Assembly (NCBI GenBank): GCA_965644315.1
Contig: CBFFRQ010000186.1
Coordinates: 1-43,554, forward strand
From: Caecitellus pseudoparvulus
Lineage: Eukaryota > Bigyra: Bicosoecida
Direction of reading: 5' to 3'
Length of the DNA stretch: 43,554 nt
Below are positions 10,913-21,257 of the stretch, one piece after another (position 1 is the first letter of the stretch; each line of letters starts with the position of its first letter). Below the pieces are notes generated by a model. The model worked only from the letters and a program-made list of their open reading frames with translations. It was not told the DNA's origin and did no database searches. The translations under genes and the position numbers were made by a program.

Positions 10913-11854
10913 ATGCTGCCAATCAGCCGTAATGAGGCTGAAGCGCCTCTGTGTCCTCCCAAAACCTTTGTACGTGCGGCAAAGATGTGGATCGGTCATC
11001 CTCCACGGCAACCACCCACAATACAAACACCAATCACTGCACCTGGCATGAGACCCGCCTACAAGCATGTTGTGACACGCTTTGAACCATTGCCCAGGTT
11101 CAAGCAAGCCATGGGGGGGTCCGACGAGTTCGAGGCTGCCTCGCGTGCATACTGGCGAGAGCGGCACCGAGCCGTGCAGCACCTGTCTGACAGCCAGTAC
11201 TTGCTGGCACACATGGTCAGACTGCCCCTGTATTTATGGGAAACTGCAGTACCTGCGACGGGTGCCGTTATTGTGGCTGACATGTTGCACAGCTACGCAA
11301 AGGGGTTCCGCGCAGCGTGAGTTTCGGCGGCGTTTCAGGCGGATGGCCACACCCCTGTCACTTGTGCTCCCCACCTCCACAGCTCCATTGGCGAGCGGAT
11401 CAAAGCATCTGGGCCTGTGGGCGTGCGGACTGCACTGCGCATGGCAGGCCTCGTCGTGCTACAACAAGCCACAGAGCAGGCTCTGTGTCGCACCCTGCGG
11501 GTGGGTGAGCGATACGAAGCTGACCCATACGATGGCCTGGGCCGTCTCACAGTGCTGCGGGCAGCAGCTGGGCTTGCAGCAGGGGCGGCCGTCGCTGCGG
11601 TTGGAAAACACGGTTTTTCGTTCTTTCATTCCGCTGCCCGTGCAGCGCGGCACCCGAAACATGTGTACGTGGGAGCCTGGTCCCTCGCCGGTGGCTTCTG
11701 GGGCATGAGCGGCACAGCGCACGTTGCCAGCGTGTCCCTGAACGCCAGAGCAGCATGGGGTGAGGCGCTTGGCGGGGAAGCAGCGCCAGCCGACTTGAAG
11801 GCCCAAGTGGCCGCCTCTGCCGCCCAGGCGCGGAAGGGGGGAGAAGACAGGTGA
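10913..11854 (+). CDS. small Ala/Gly-rich membrane-type protein
   Basis: Two exons, 10913-11316 and 11383-11854, joined in frame across a 66-nt GT-AG intron (GC|C gives Ala). They give 291 residues from the first ATG, or 246 from the in-frame ATG at 11048. The C-terminal half has small-residue-rich hydrophobic segments (LRAAAGLAAGAAVAAVG; VGAWSLAGGFWGMSGTA) separated by a charged loop with RYEADPYDG. This is loosely reminiscent of Tim17/22/23-type membrane proteins, but the signature is not clear enough to assign the family. The stop is only 20 nt from the stop of the opposing glycosyltransferase gene, so the two 3' UTRs must overlap. The start codon is uncertain. Confidence 0.68.
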
Positions 11855-11874
11855 CGCCAAGTTGGGCAATGCAC

Positions 11875-14800
11875 TCACTTTGCAGCCTTGCCGGCGGCTG
11901 CCTTGTGCTTGCCCTTGGGCTTCAGCAAGCCTCGGTGCCACAGCTCACTGCGTGCGTGCAGTGCGGCTTGCTGGGCGCGCTCGTTCGCCGCCCTGCGACC
12001 GGCAATCAGCGCAGCCAGCGTCGCTCGCAGGTGCTTCAGCTTCACCCGCACATGCTGCTGCTGCTGTGCCGCCCCTGTGTCACCCGCCACCTGCATCCAG
12101 TAATCCAGGCTGCCCCCTGCAGCCACGGCTTGCATGCTGCGCTGGCTACCTGCCGCACTGGCGAACTCCAGGACACTGGTGGTGGGCGGTGAGAAAACAG
12201 TGTTGGCCAGTCCGCCGCCGCCCACACCCACCACGACGTCAGCCAGCTGGAACATGCGCAGAACGGCGGCCAGGGGCGCCGCCGCCACGTCCACCTCCAC
12301 GATCGTCATGCGCGCGTCCACCACGGGCACTGCGCCAAAGGAGCCGTTGAACTGCGACCCGTCCACACGAGGCGTCAGGAGCGTGCCCCCTTCATGTGCA
12401 GCCTTGCTGGCATGGACGGCAGCTGCTCGCCGCTTGGCCAGCGCGCCTTGGGCCGCCTCCTCCTGCTCAGTGCGTAGCCATGCGCGCAGGTGCAGGAGGC
12501 CAGTCTCGGCAGCCACCTGCATGTCGTCGGCTTGCCACCGCTGGCCAATCATGGGGTGAGTCATCTGGGCGAGCGTGTCGGAGTCACTGGCGCCAACGGA
12601 CATGACGACGGCAGGCGAGCCAGTGCGCTGGCCTCGCATGCCGCCGTGGTGCGTTTCCTCCACAGCCTCCTGGAAAAACGCCTTGAGGCAGCGCATCACC
12701 GCCTGGGGCTTGGCTAGCGCCCTCCCCGTGTCCACATCACTCGTGACAACCACCACGTTGCGAATGGGGGGGTACGCCAACACCGTCCCATTATCCCACA
12801 GAAAAGGACTGCTGAAGCCGCTGAAGCTCTGCCAGGCGGGGGGGGGCTCCTCCCACTCCCCGTTCTGCTGGTCAGCGCTGCCTGCCTTGGCGCGCTCAGC
12901 ACGGCTGCGTTTCTTCCACTTGCGCCGGCGGCGTGATTTGACGCGTTTCTCGCCCGTCTCTACCTCCGCTGCCCTGCGCACTTCTTGCGTCGTGTCCAGA
13001 GCATGCTCCGGCTGGGGCTTGGGCACCAGCAACCCTGCAAAGTGGCGGCGCACGAGCTGCAGGAGTGCTCGTGGGGCAACGGGGGCGGCACGCGCACATC
13101 CTCCGAAGCTTGTTCACCCCACACCTCCACGCCTGCCGCCAGCAGGGACGGTTTCACTTCCCCCTGCGTTTCAGTTGCGGAGCGTCCACGCAAGCCTACC
13201 TGGGACAGTGGCAGCTTGCCCTGCAGCCGAGGCTCCCACACAGCAGCCAGAGCACGACGAGATGCGATGGACTCGCTGGCGTTGAAGGGCGGTGGCAGGG
13301 TCAGCCTGTCAGCAGCAGACAGCACTGTTTCTGCGGTCGCCATCACCTCCGCATCAGCCATGGTGCTTTCGGGGACAGCTCCCAGCCCCGTTGGCGCCCG
13401 GTGTGGCGGGGGGCCCCATGTGCCCACGAACAGCTTGTCAGCATGCACGACAGTGTGGTGGGGGTGCACGAGCACCATGTGCCCAACGCCAATACGCAGC
13501 ATGTCAGCGAACGCACCCACGTACGGCGCCCCGGCTCGCAGGAGAATACGCATGTCAGGCAAGTCTGCCATGGAGGCGTGCCCTGCGCCAGAGGCACGGT
13601 TCTTCAACTGTTCAGTGACCAGCATGAAACGCGGCAGCACCTGCGTCACCCACGCAGTGTACGTGTCTTGCCCAGGCTGGATTAGGGACAGGCCCACTGG
13701 CACTCGAACCACTTGCTTTGCGGGTGGCGCCATGCCGCCTGTGCCTGCATCGCCGTGAAAGTGCCGAGCCATGTGGCTGACCGAGCCCGCATCCACTGCG
13801 AAGACGGTCTTGTCATCGTACACAATGCCTGCTGCCCCTTCTACAAACACGTCTTCGAACTCGAGAAAGTGCATCTCGCCCTCCCAGAACCGACCCGTGA
13901 CACACCCCGCATTCGGCCCGAACTGGTACGAAGCAGGCAGCTGTGCGTACGTGCCGAGGGCTGGAGCCAGTGGCGAGGCGTCTTCCGCTGCGGGTGTGCC
14001 GAAAGACGCCGCACCCGCCACACGCCCTGTCCACGATTGTGCTGAAGCGGACGCCTCAGGCACGAACTGCGGCAGGAAGGAGCCATAGGGCTCGCCCCAG
14101 GTGAGAAAGTACAGCGGGTCTGCCGCCACCAACCCCCCCTCCGCATCCCACTCCGCAGCGGTGTCCGCCAGACTGGACATGTGGGCAGTGACGTTGGTGA
14201 CGAGCTCTCGCCTCCGCACCGCACGCCCTTCGCCCTGTGCAGCATCAGGCCACGTGGCGCGTGGGCCCATGTCTGCAACTGTTTGAGCCAGGCGCCTGGG
14301 GCCACCTACGCTCCCGCTGCTCCCATCGTCAGCCGCCTGCCAAGGTTTGCCAGTGCTGAGCGCGACATCCTGAGACTCCACGGACACCTCCCGTACCCTG
14401 GAAGCCTTGCGTGCGGCGTGAAGCGATGCCTGCAGGCGCCACCGCTGCAACACCTTGCTCTGTGCCAGGGCCAGTGCTGGGGCAGCGGCGTCCCATCCCC
14501 CCACCGCCTGCAACTGCTCACCCAGCGCCGCTAGCGTGCGCCCCTCCCAAACGAGGCGCTCCATGGCCTGAAGGCGCTGGGAGGCGGAGCTGACGTTGGC
14601 TAGCACTGCAGTTTGCGCCACACTTGCCTCCCGCACGGCTGCCAGTGTTGCGTTGGCAGCTTCTCGCTCCTTGCCACCCAGGGCCTGAGCGGCCGAACCC
14701 TGCAGAGCCAGAGCGAAGGCCTTGGCTTCCGGGAAGGCTCCACAGGCCTGCACAGCATCTAGCGCTGCGCTGTACTGTGCCTCCACACCTGGGTTCAAGT

Positions 14801-14969
14801 CCCCATGTCTGGAAAGCGCGGTGGGGTGCGCAGCTGCCGCCAAGGCGCCTCCGCAGGGAGTGCTGCTGTCCACGCCGATCCACGTGGGCAGCTCAACCGC
14901 TGCCTCCCCTGCCGCTAGCACCAGAGCAAGAGCTCCAAGCACCGCCCTGAACACCTTCATACCCATCAT
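11875..14969 (-). CDS. GT61-like (DUF563) secretory glycosyltransferase, one frame break
   Basis: Starts at ATG 14969 with a signal peptide or anchor (MMGMKVFRAVLGALALVLAAG). Residues 27-330 are Ala-rich and helical. From about residue 355 the protein shows a GT61-like core: RFWEGEMHFLEFEDVFVEG, then the HADKLFVG region. In the C-terminal part, VVVVTSDVDTGRA precedes ADVVVGVGGGGLANTVFSPP, the position where GT61 enzymes usually have ADVIVGVHGAGL. The His of that motif is Gly here. A strongly basic linker (RRRRKWKKRSRAER) separates the two halves. The reading frame changes by one base near 13081-13085 (five C on the coding strand). One added base joins the halves into 1031 residues. No introns. 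Expected to act in the Golgi or ER on glycoproteins. The substrate is unknown. Confidence 0.78.
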
Positions 14970-15639
14970 GAATATCGGTGATTCGGCTCTTGAGTCGGCA
15001 AATCCTCCTGTGCTGATGCAACCGGACTCGCTTTCTTCAGCGACCTTGCGGAAATCGGGCAGACGATGGCTCCCAACGAAATAGCCAGGGGAACGAGAGA
15101 ACAGGCACAGAAGTGCCCAAGTACGGATGTGGGACAATACATCAGGTACATGTCAGCTTTCACGTGCTTCGAATTTTCCTTTACTTCCTCGCTGCGCGAG
15201 TTCGGAGCCTGGGCGCGAGGTGCTGGACAAGACGCAGCACAGCACAGACCTCGAGGGAACAAAATCCACGGCTGAAAGCGAGCCCTGTGGAATGCACAGT
15301 GGCGTTTTCAAGAGCATGCAAGGGTCAGCTGCGGCGTGCACTCCCCGCGATCGCAAGGCCTCCTGTCCCACTCACACCCAGCCTCCTTTTTTGACCCGGC
15401 CGCATCAGTGAACTGCACCCGATTCGACGCACAGCTGCATTGCCCCGCTCCCGCTGGTCGTGCCCTGCATTTACACCCACTCGGCGCCCGCTACCGCCAC
15501 CACCTCTGCCACGTGCGCCTTCCAAGGCTGCCTGGCTGCGGAGCAACTGCAGTCGCATGCGGCGAGTGCGAGACCTGCTCTGCCACGGCTGCACACCCGT
15601 CGGAACTCTGCAAGTTAGACGCCTCTGCCCTTTTCAAAC
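14970..15639. promoter_or_regulatory. divergent promoter region
   Basis: About 670 nt between the GT61-like gene (minus) and the CDKL5-like kinase (plus), starting head to head. It holds both promoters. A pyrimidine-rich patch (about 15170-15190) and several CG-rich stretches are visible, but no motif can be named. No credible open frame of its own. Confidence 0.45.
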
Positions 15640-16733
15640 ATGAACAAGTATGAAGTGCTGGGCATTGTCGGGGAAGGAGCCTACGGCGTCGTGCTGCGGT
15701 GCCGCAACAAGGTGAGGCCTGGCTCGCGAGCGGAAATTGCACATCGCGCGGGCGCCGGGAAGGCGACGTGGGCACCAGCTCCCTGCACGGCGTGCTCCCT
15801 GACGCACAGGAAACGTCCGAAACCATTGCAATCAAGAAGTTCAAAGAGAGCGAGGGTGCGTGCTCCGTCGAAGCTCCGCAGGAGCTGGCCCTGCACACTC
15901 CACGCACCGCTGCGCAGATGATGATGTGGTGCGCAAGACCACGCTGCGGGAGGTGAAGATCCTGCGGCAGCTGCGCCACCCCTGCATCGTGTCCCTGCAA
16001 GAAGCCTTCCGGCGCAAGGGCAAGCTGTACTTGGTCTTCGAGTACGTGGAGCGGAACTTGCTGGAGTTGCTGGAGGCGCACCCGGGCGGCCTGAGCCAGC
16101 AACAAGTGCAAACCTTCATCTTCCAGCTGTGCATGGCCATTGACTGGTGCCACTCGCACCGCGTCATCCACCGCGACATCAAGCCTGAGAACCTGCTCGT
16201 GGACGCCGCAGCAGGCACCCTGAAGCTGTGTGACTTTGGGTTCGCACGCACCCTGCCCAGCAAAACCTCCTCTCGCGCCAAGGCACTGACAGACTATGTC
16301 GCCACAAGGTGGTACCGGGCGCCGGAGCTGCTGCTGGGCAGCACAGACTACACCACTGCCGTGGATATCTGGGCCATCGGCTGCATTATGGGGGAACTGG
16401 CAGACGGGCAGCCACTGTTCCCCGGTGACTCGGACGCCGACCAGCTGCACGTGATCCAGCGGGGCATTGGGCCCATGACTTCCGCCCAAATGGAGCGCTT
16501 CTTGAAGGCCAAGCGCTTCCGCGGCGTGAAGTTCCCCGACATCTCCCGCTCGGCGTCCCTTGCGGAGAAATATGGCGCCATACTGCCGCCCGCTGGCGTG
16601 GACTTCATGCGGGACTGTCTGCGTATGGACCCCGCCCGACGCCTCACGGCACGGCAGGCTGTGCTGCATCCCTTCTTCAGCGGGCTGCCTGAGGCGTTCG
16701 GGTGGGAACCGTACGAACCCGACTCCCCAAAGA

Positions 16734-16764
<31 letters not shown>

Positions 16765-18074
16765 AGCAGCACCGGCAGCAAGCCGAGGTAGCACCAGCAC
16801 AGCGACAGAGGCCAGTGGACGAGCAAGTGAAGTGGCATTCCAGGGAGGGGGGGGGCATGCCCCCTCTGCTGTGGCACGCCACACACCGTCAGAAGTGGGG
16901 TGGGGCCACACCCAGGCTGCCCGGGGTGGTACTGGTTCGCGGGGCGGCCACCGAGCGCCGAACACGACGAAGTGGCTAGGGTCGGATGCCAGCGGAGGGC
17001 GGGGCGGCATCCGGAACACCATGCAGACGCTGGGCGTGGGCAGTGAGGACGGCATGCCAGCTCGCATGCCGTCTCGGGCTGGCAGCAGGGCGGGCGGTCC
17101 GGCTGTGCTGCGGTCCCTGTCGCGGGGGGGGCACCGCAGCGGGGGAGGGGGGTGATGCCCTGCACATGATGGGCGTGATGGGTGCCGAGCCAACACCCAG
17201 CAGTGTTCCGCATGCATCTCCCCCCGCGGCCACCCACGCCAGCGAGGGCAAGGACTCCCCGGATGGGTATGAAGACGAGTGGGAGGAGAGCAAGAGCCCC
17301 GCGATGATGCCGGCGCAGCCCCTGCATGCCAGCCCCGCCCAGCCGCGCCGTGTTATCCCCCTGCAGGCGTCCGGACCGGACCCCGCCAACCGCACACCCA
17401 GCAAGCTGGGCATGTACGGCGCTGCTGCGCGGGCAGGAGGCGGCGGCGGCGGCGGCGACGTGTCTGGTCACACCTCCTCGCGTGCCAGTCGTACACGCGG
17501 CTCTCGCAGGCGGCGGCAAGGGTCTCGCCCCGCCACACGCGCCACGCCACACCGCAGCAGCAAGGGCGCCGAGCGCCACTCTTCCAGAGGCACCGGCGCT
17601 GGAGCCGCATACGGCACGGGCCCTGCCTCCTCCATGTACAGACCAGGTACCAGGGGCGACGGGGACACGTCCAGGCGCCAGCGTGTGCCCAACGCACGCC
17701 ATGCGTTGCCTGGGCCCGTGCACGTGGCCGGTCGCGTGCCGGGTCGCGGTCGCGAACAGCGGCACGTCGCAGCGCCGACTCGGAGCGGCCTGGGGCAACC
17801 TACTCACCGCCCTGGCCAGCAGCTGGGCAGCTCTGCCACTGCTGTGGCGCAAGCTCGCGCTGATGCGGCAGGCTCACGGTCCAGCGGCGTGCAGTTGCCA
17901 GGCGGGCCGCTGGCGGATATACCCTCCTTTCACCAGCGCTCAGCGGCTGCAGGGGCCCGCTTGCAGCCGCTGGGCTCTGTGCCTGAAGCCCAGATTCCCG
18001 AACAGAGCTTCCGCAAGAGTCAGTTCTACGTGGCGCCGCTGCCGGGGTTTGGCGCAGCGGCACACCACAAGTAG
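15640..18074 (+). CDS. CDKL5: CDKL5-type ciliary protein kinase, frame break in the tail
   Basis: Exons 15640-15711, 15810-15855 and 15918-18074 with introns of 98 and 62 nt. The kinase domain (residues 4 to about 290) is complete: glycine loop GEGAYGVV, Lys33 in AIKK, HRD at 124-126, DFG at 145-147 and a TDY activation motif at 164-166 followed by VATRWYR. This matches CDKL5, whose algal relative LF5 sets flagellar length; the organism therefore probably has cilia. The tail is long, low-complexity and rich in Ser, Gly, Arg and Ala, with an Ala-Pro repeat at 16735-16764. The kinase frame stops at TGA 17153-17155. The tail continues in the +1 frame to 18074 and still reads as protein. Losing one G from the runs at 17124-17131 or 17147-17152 gives 757 residues. 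Without the correction the protein would end at about 453 residues with an intact kinase domain. Confidence 0.93.
16735..16764 (+). repeat. 12-bp tandem repeat encoding Ala-Pro
   Basis: Two and a half copies of agctccagcacc inside the kinase tail, encoding alternating Ala and Pro. It is in frame and probably forms a stiff linker after the kinase domain. Length variation by whole units would keep the frame. Confidence 0.85.
17439..17456 (+). repeat. (GGC)6 run encoding glycines
   Basis: Six GGC codons in a row within the tail of the kinase gene, read in the frame used after the break. The run supports that this downstream frame is translated, since it gives a Gly run within a Ser/Arg/Gly-rich tail rather than a stop. 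Confidence 0.8.
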
Positions 18075-18228
18075 AGCGCTGACTCCCCAGTGCACGCAGC
18101 AAATTCACTCACTCACCAAAACAAACCCGTTCAGCACCTTCCACTGCATGCCACATGCACCAGCCGACCCCTCTCGCCGCCTGCGCAAGCTCGCTTGCGC
18201 TGCCGAGGCCACACCTTGCCACTGCACA

Positions 18229-19740
18229 ATGTCCACAGCCACACCAGCCGGCGGCGGCCCGCCAACAGCAGCATGCATGAGTACCCCAGAAATGGTGGAC
18301 TTGGCGGGCATTGCCCAGCGCCACCTGTCCCAGGAAAACCAAAAACTGCGCCAGGAAGTGCAGGCTCTGGTGCATCGGGAGCAGCACCTGCGGGAGCTCA
18401 TTTCAGCCGCCAGCACGCCGGCGCCGCCTGCGCAGGTGGCCGACGCCATGGCCCCCGATACAGACCCCCAGCAAGAACGCTTGGCGAACTTCATGCGCCT
18501 GAAGCAGCTGCTGCCGCCCCGCATCGTGTCAGCCGTGATGGGTGATGTCGACGTGGCCGCTGGCGACCTCGCCACCACTGCACCTGCCACCGAGGGCACA
18601 GACTCAGCGCAGGGCGGTGAGCCTGCGCAAGAGGCCATCCTAGCTCAGTTAGACGAAGACCTGGCTGAAATCCCCCCCGACATGCAGCAGGCAGCGCTGC
18701 GCGAACACATCGTCTGCCTCATGCACCAGATCGAGGAGCAGGAGTCAGAGATCTTCCTCTTGCGCTGTGACCTGCAGCAGCCCCTGCCTCAGGCCCAGCC
18801 CTCGGGGCCAACACAGGCACAGCCTTCGTCCGGTGCCGAGGAGGCCCCGCCTGCGTGGGCCCAGGCGCTCCTGGCAGGCATGCAGAGTCTCTCGCAGCAG
18901 GTGCAGGCGCAGGGTGAAGCCATCCAGCGCCTGGCAGCGCAGCAGGGTGCGACGCCCGCCCCAGCGGCGCCAGGGGATACCTCCCAGGCAGCACAAACCC
19001 TGGGCACGTCCATGACCACGCCACAGCAACCAGATGCCCCACAGACCTCCGCCGACGCCGGCCAGCTCAGCACTCTGCAGCACACTGTGAACCACGGCAT
19101 GCGGAAGTTGAAGGAGGGCCTGGGGCGCATTGGCGCAGATGTGCGGACCATCAAGGGCCGGTTGACCGCCCCCTACCACGCGCACAGCATAGTGCAGCCC
19201 CACGAACCCGTGCCAGTGCCAGTGCCCGCTGCCTTGCCACCCGGCCGCAACAGCCCCCCTCCAGGCATGGCACAGGGGGGCCGCGTGTCACCAGCCAGCG
19301 TGGGCCCACCACCTCCACCCCAGCCGGCCTCCCTGGACCCTCAGGCCCTGCATGGCATCCTGCGCCGCGTTGTGAGCGCCACCAGCCGGGTGCAAGACAA
19401 GCACCGCTCAGGCGAACTGCCCTCCCCAGCCCACCCTCGCTCAGCAGGCTCCACGTCAGCCACACACGGCACCAGCCGTGGCACGCCCACGGCGCAAGGC
19501 AGGGCTGATGCCGGCGCCCACCCCAGTCCCATCGAGCGGCAGGGACGGTTCGTGGACCGCGTCGCAGTTGCCGCGGCGGCCACACGGGCCACCGACGCGC
19601 CACCCAGCACCAGTGCTGACTACGAGGCCCGCCTGCGAGAAAAGGCCACTCGGGGGGCCAAGGCGGCAGGGCTGCGGCGCCGGCGGCGAGGTTCGCAGAC
19701 CTCCACAGACCGCTCCGAGAGCAAGGCTGGCAGCCTGTGA
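18229..19740 (+). CDS. coiled-coil protein, function unknown
   Basis: A single exon of 503 residues. The frame is open far upstream, but ATG 18229 is chosen because it lies after the kinase stop (18074) and the protein-like sequence starts there. Residues about 25-60 (LAGIAQRHLSQENQKLRQEV) and about 160-185 (IVCLMHQIEEQESEIFLLRC) show heptad spacing typical of coiled coils. Between and after them the protein is Ala/Gln/Pro-rich, and the C-terminus is basic (LRRRRRGSQTSTDRSESKAG). No family is recognised. It follows the ciliary kinase by 155 nt on the same strand; a cytoskeletal or ciliary role would be a guess from position only. Confidence 0.72.
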   Translation: MSTATPAGGGPPTAACMSTPEMVDLAGIAQRHLSQENQKLRQEVQALVHREQHLRELISAASTPAPPAQVADAMAPDTDPQQERLANFMRLKQLLPPRIVSAVMGDVDVAAGDLATTAPATEGTDSAQGGEPAQEAILAQLDEDLAEIPPDMQQAALREHIVCLMHQIEEQESEIFLLRCDLQQPLPQAQPSGPTQAQPSSGAEEAPPAWAQALLAGMQSLSQQVQAQGEAIQRLAAQQGATPAPAAPGDTSQAAQTLGTSMTTPQQPDAPQTSADAGQLSTLQHTVNHGMRKLKEGLGRIGADVRTIKGRLTAPYHAHSIVQPHEPVPVPVPAALPPGRNSPPPGMAQGGRVSPASVGPPPPPQPASLDPQALHGILRRVVSATSRVQDKHRSGELPSPAHPRSAGSTSATHGTSRGTPTAQGRADAGAHPSPIERQGRFVDRVAVAAAATRATDAPPSTSADYEARLREKATRGAKAAGLRRRRRGSQTSTDRSESKAGSL

Positions 19741-19828
19741 CACGCCTGCGCCAAACCACTCACGCCGTGTACACAACCCCCACACTGCCGTCCAAAGCCC
19801 CTGTATTTCTCCCCTTTCCGCCATAGCC

Positions 19829-21005
19829 ATGGTCTCCACTCGCAGCCGCAGCAGCGGCCGCCGCCGCGCCGCCCAGTCCCCTGAGCCGCAGGCTGCGCCA
19901 TCTTCGCCTGACTCCGTCGCACCTCCTGACCATGCCAACGAGCCTGAGGCTGGACCAATGGATGCCACTGACTTGCTGCGTGCCATCTTCGAAGCCCATG
20001 ATGCAGATGGCAACGGCGTGCTGAGCCTCAGCGAGCTGGCAGTGGTGAGGGCCCTTCGCTGGTCGCGTTCAAACGAATTTCCGCAACACAACCGCCACGC
20101 CCACCGCACAGGCGTTTGCCGCTGCTGGCGTGCCCCGGAGCTACATGGAAGTGCGCGAACTCCTGGAAGACGCCGACACTGACCACAGGTTCGTTACTGT
20201 GCCGCTGTCCCTCCTACATGCCTGCGCAAGGGCTTGCCATGCTGCACTCTCCGCTCGCTTCGCCTGGCACAGCGGCGACTTGGATTTCGAGGAATTCCTG
20301 AAGGCAGTGCGGGAAGCCGGCCCCGCCTCTCCCTGGGCGTCCTTGGGTACATCTGACTCCCAAGGCCACGCCGAGCGCGAGGCAGTTGTGCGGGCTGAAG
20401 CCTCCCTTTCTCGCGTGCTGGCCCCACTGCACACTCAGGCGCACAAGGACGCACTGCTCATGGCCGAGGGCGATCCGACCCGCTACATCGCCCTGCCCGG
20501 CACAGACATCGCAGTGCCCCTCGCCACCCCCGGCTCGCGCATCTTGGGCCGGACGCTGTCGCTGCTGGTGCTTCTGGCAGCCAGCGTGGCTGCGGCCGCG
20601 CTGACGGCCGCCACAGCCGGCACAGTGGCTGCCGCTGTCCACCTGTACAACCGCCCGTCTGTGGACATCTCCCTGGCTGTCCTGGCAGGTCTCGCCGAGG
20701 GGGGGCACATGCGCTGGGCGCTGTTGGGGGGTGCCCTGCTTGGGCCCCTCGCTTTCGCCTCCTTCCCCGCCCTGCGCCGAGGCAAGACGGTGGCGGCCTG
20801 GCTGGCCGGCAACACCGTCATCGTGGCATCCACAGGGCGGCCCCTGCACCCCCTCCTCACCATGCTGCGGGAGTCCGTGTCAGGCATGTGCCTGCCTCTG
20901 GACTTGGGCTTTGCGCTGTGTGTGTCTCCCTCTGGCCAGCGCCTCGTGGACTACTTGTTGGGCACGCAGGTCGTGGCTGACGTCACGGCGGATGTGGCGG
21001 CCTGA
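19829..21005 (+). CDS. EF-hand calcium-binding membrane protein
   Basis: Exons 19829-20044, 20112-20188 and 20273-21005 (introns 67 and 84 nt) give 341 residues in frame. Residues 1-45 are a Ser/Pro/Arg-rich lead. Two canonical EF loops follow at the normal 36-residue spacing: D58-E69 (DADGNGVLSLSE) and D94-E105 (DTDHSGDLDFEE), each with Asp at 1 and 3, Gly at 6 and Glu at 12. The second loop is rebuilt only by splicing the second intron, which supports the model. After a linker come two hydrophobic segments, about 193-221 and 247-268, with a final amphipathic stretch. Likely a membrane-anchored Ca2+ sensor facing the cytosol. No closer family is recognised. Confidence 0.84.
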
Positions 21006-21257
21006 GGCCCCGTCTGACGCGTGGGAACCACAGTTCTCGCCGCGTGACAATGCAGCTTGCGTTTCAAGCAGGCCCTGCAGCAGGCGGAGCTGACTCGCGT
21101 CTCCAACACCGTGTCAATACACAGGCATCTGTGTGTGAATGCTAGCAAACGCCTACACTCTTCTTGCCCCCTGTACTGAAGCACCGTGAAGTACGGCACG
21201 CAGCGTGCGCAAGCGCTCCCTCCTCAGCCCACCCTCGACGCCGGCCCCTGCCCCGCC

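Noticed and set aside
15491-16882. Long minus-strand open frame opposite the kinase
   Set aside because: It is antisense to a well-supported kinase domain and its sequence has no domain. GC-rich coding DNA gives such shadows.
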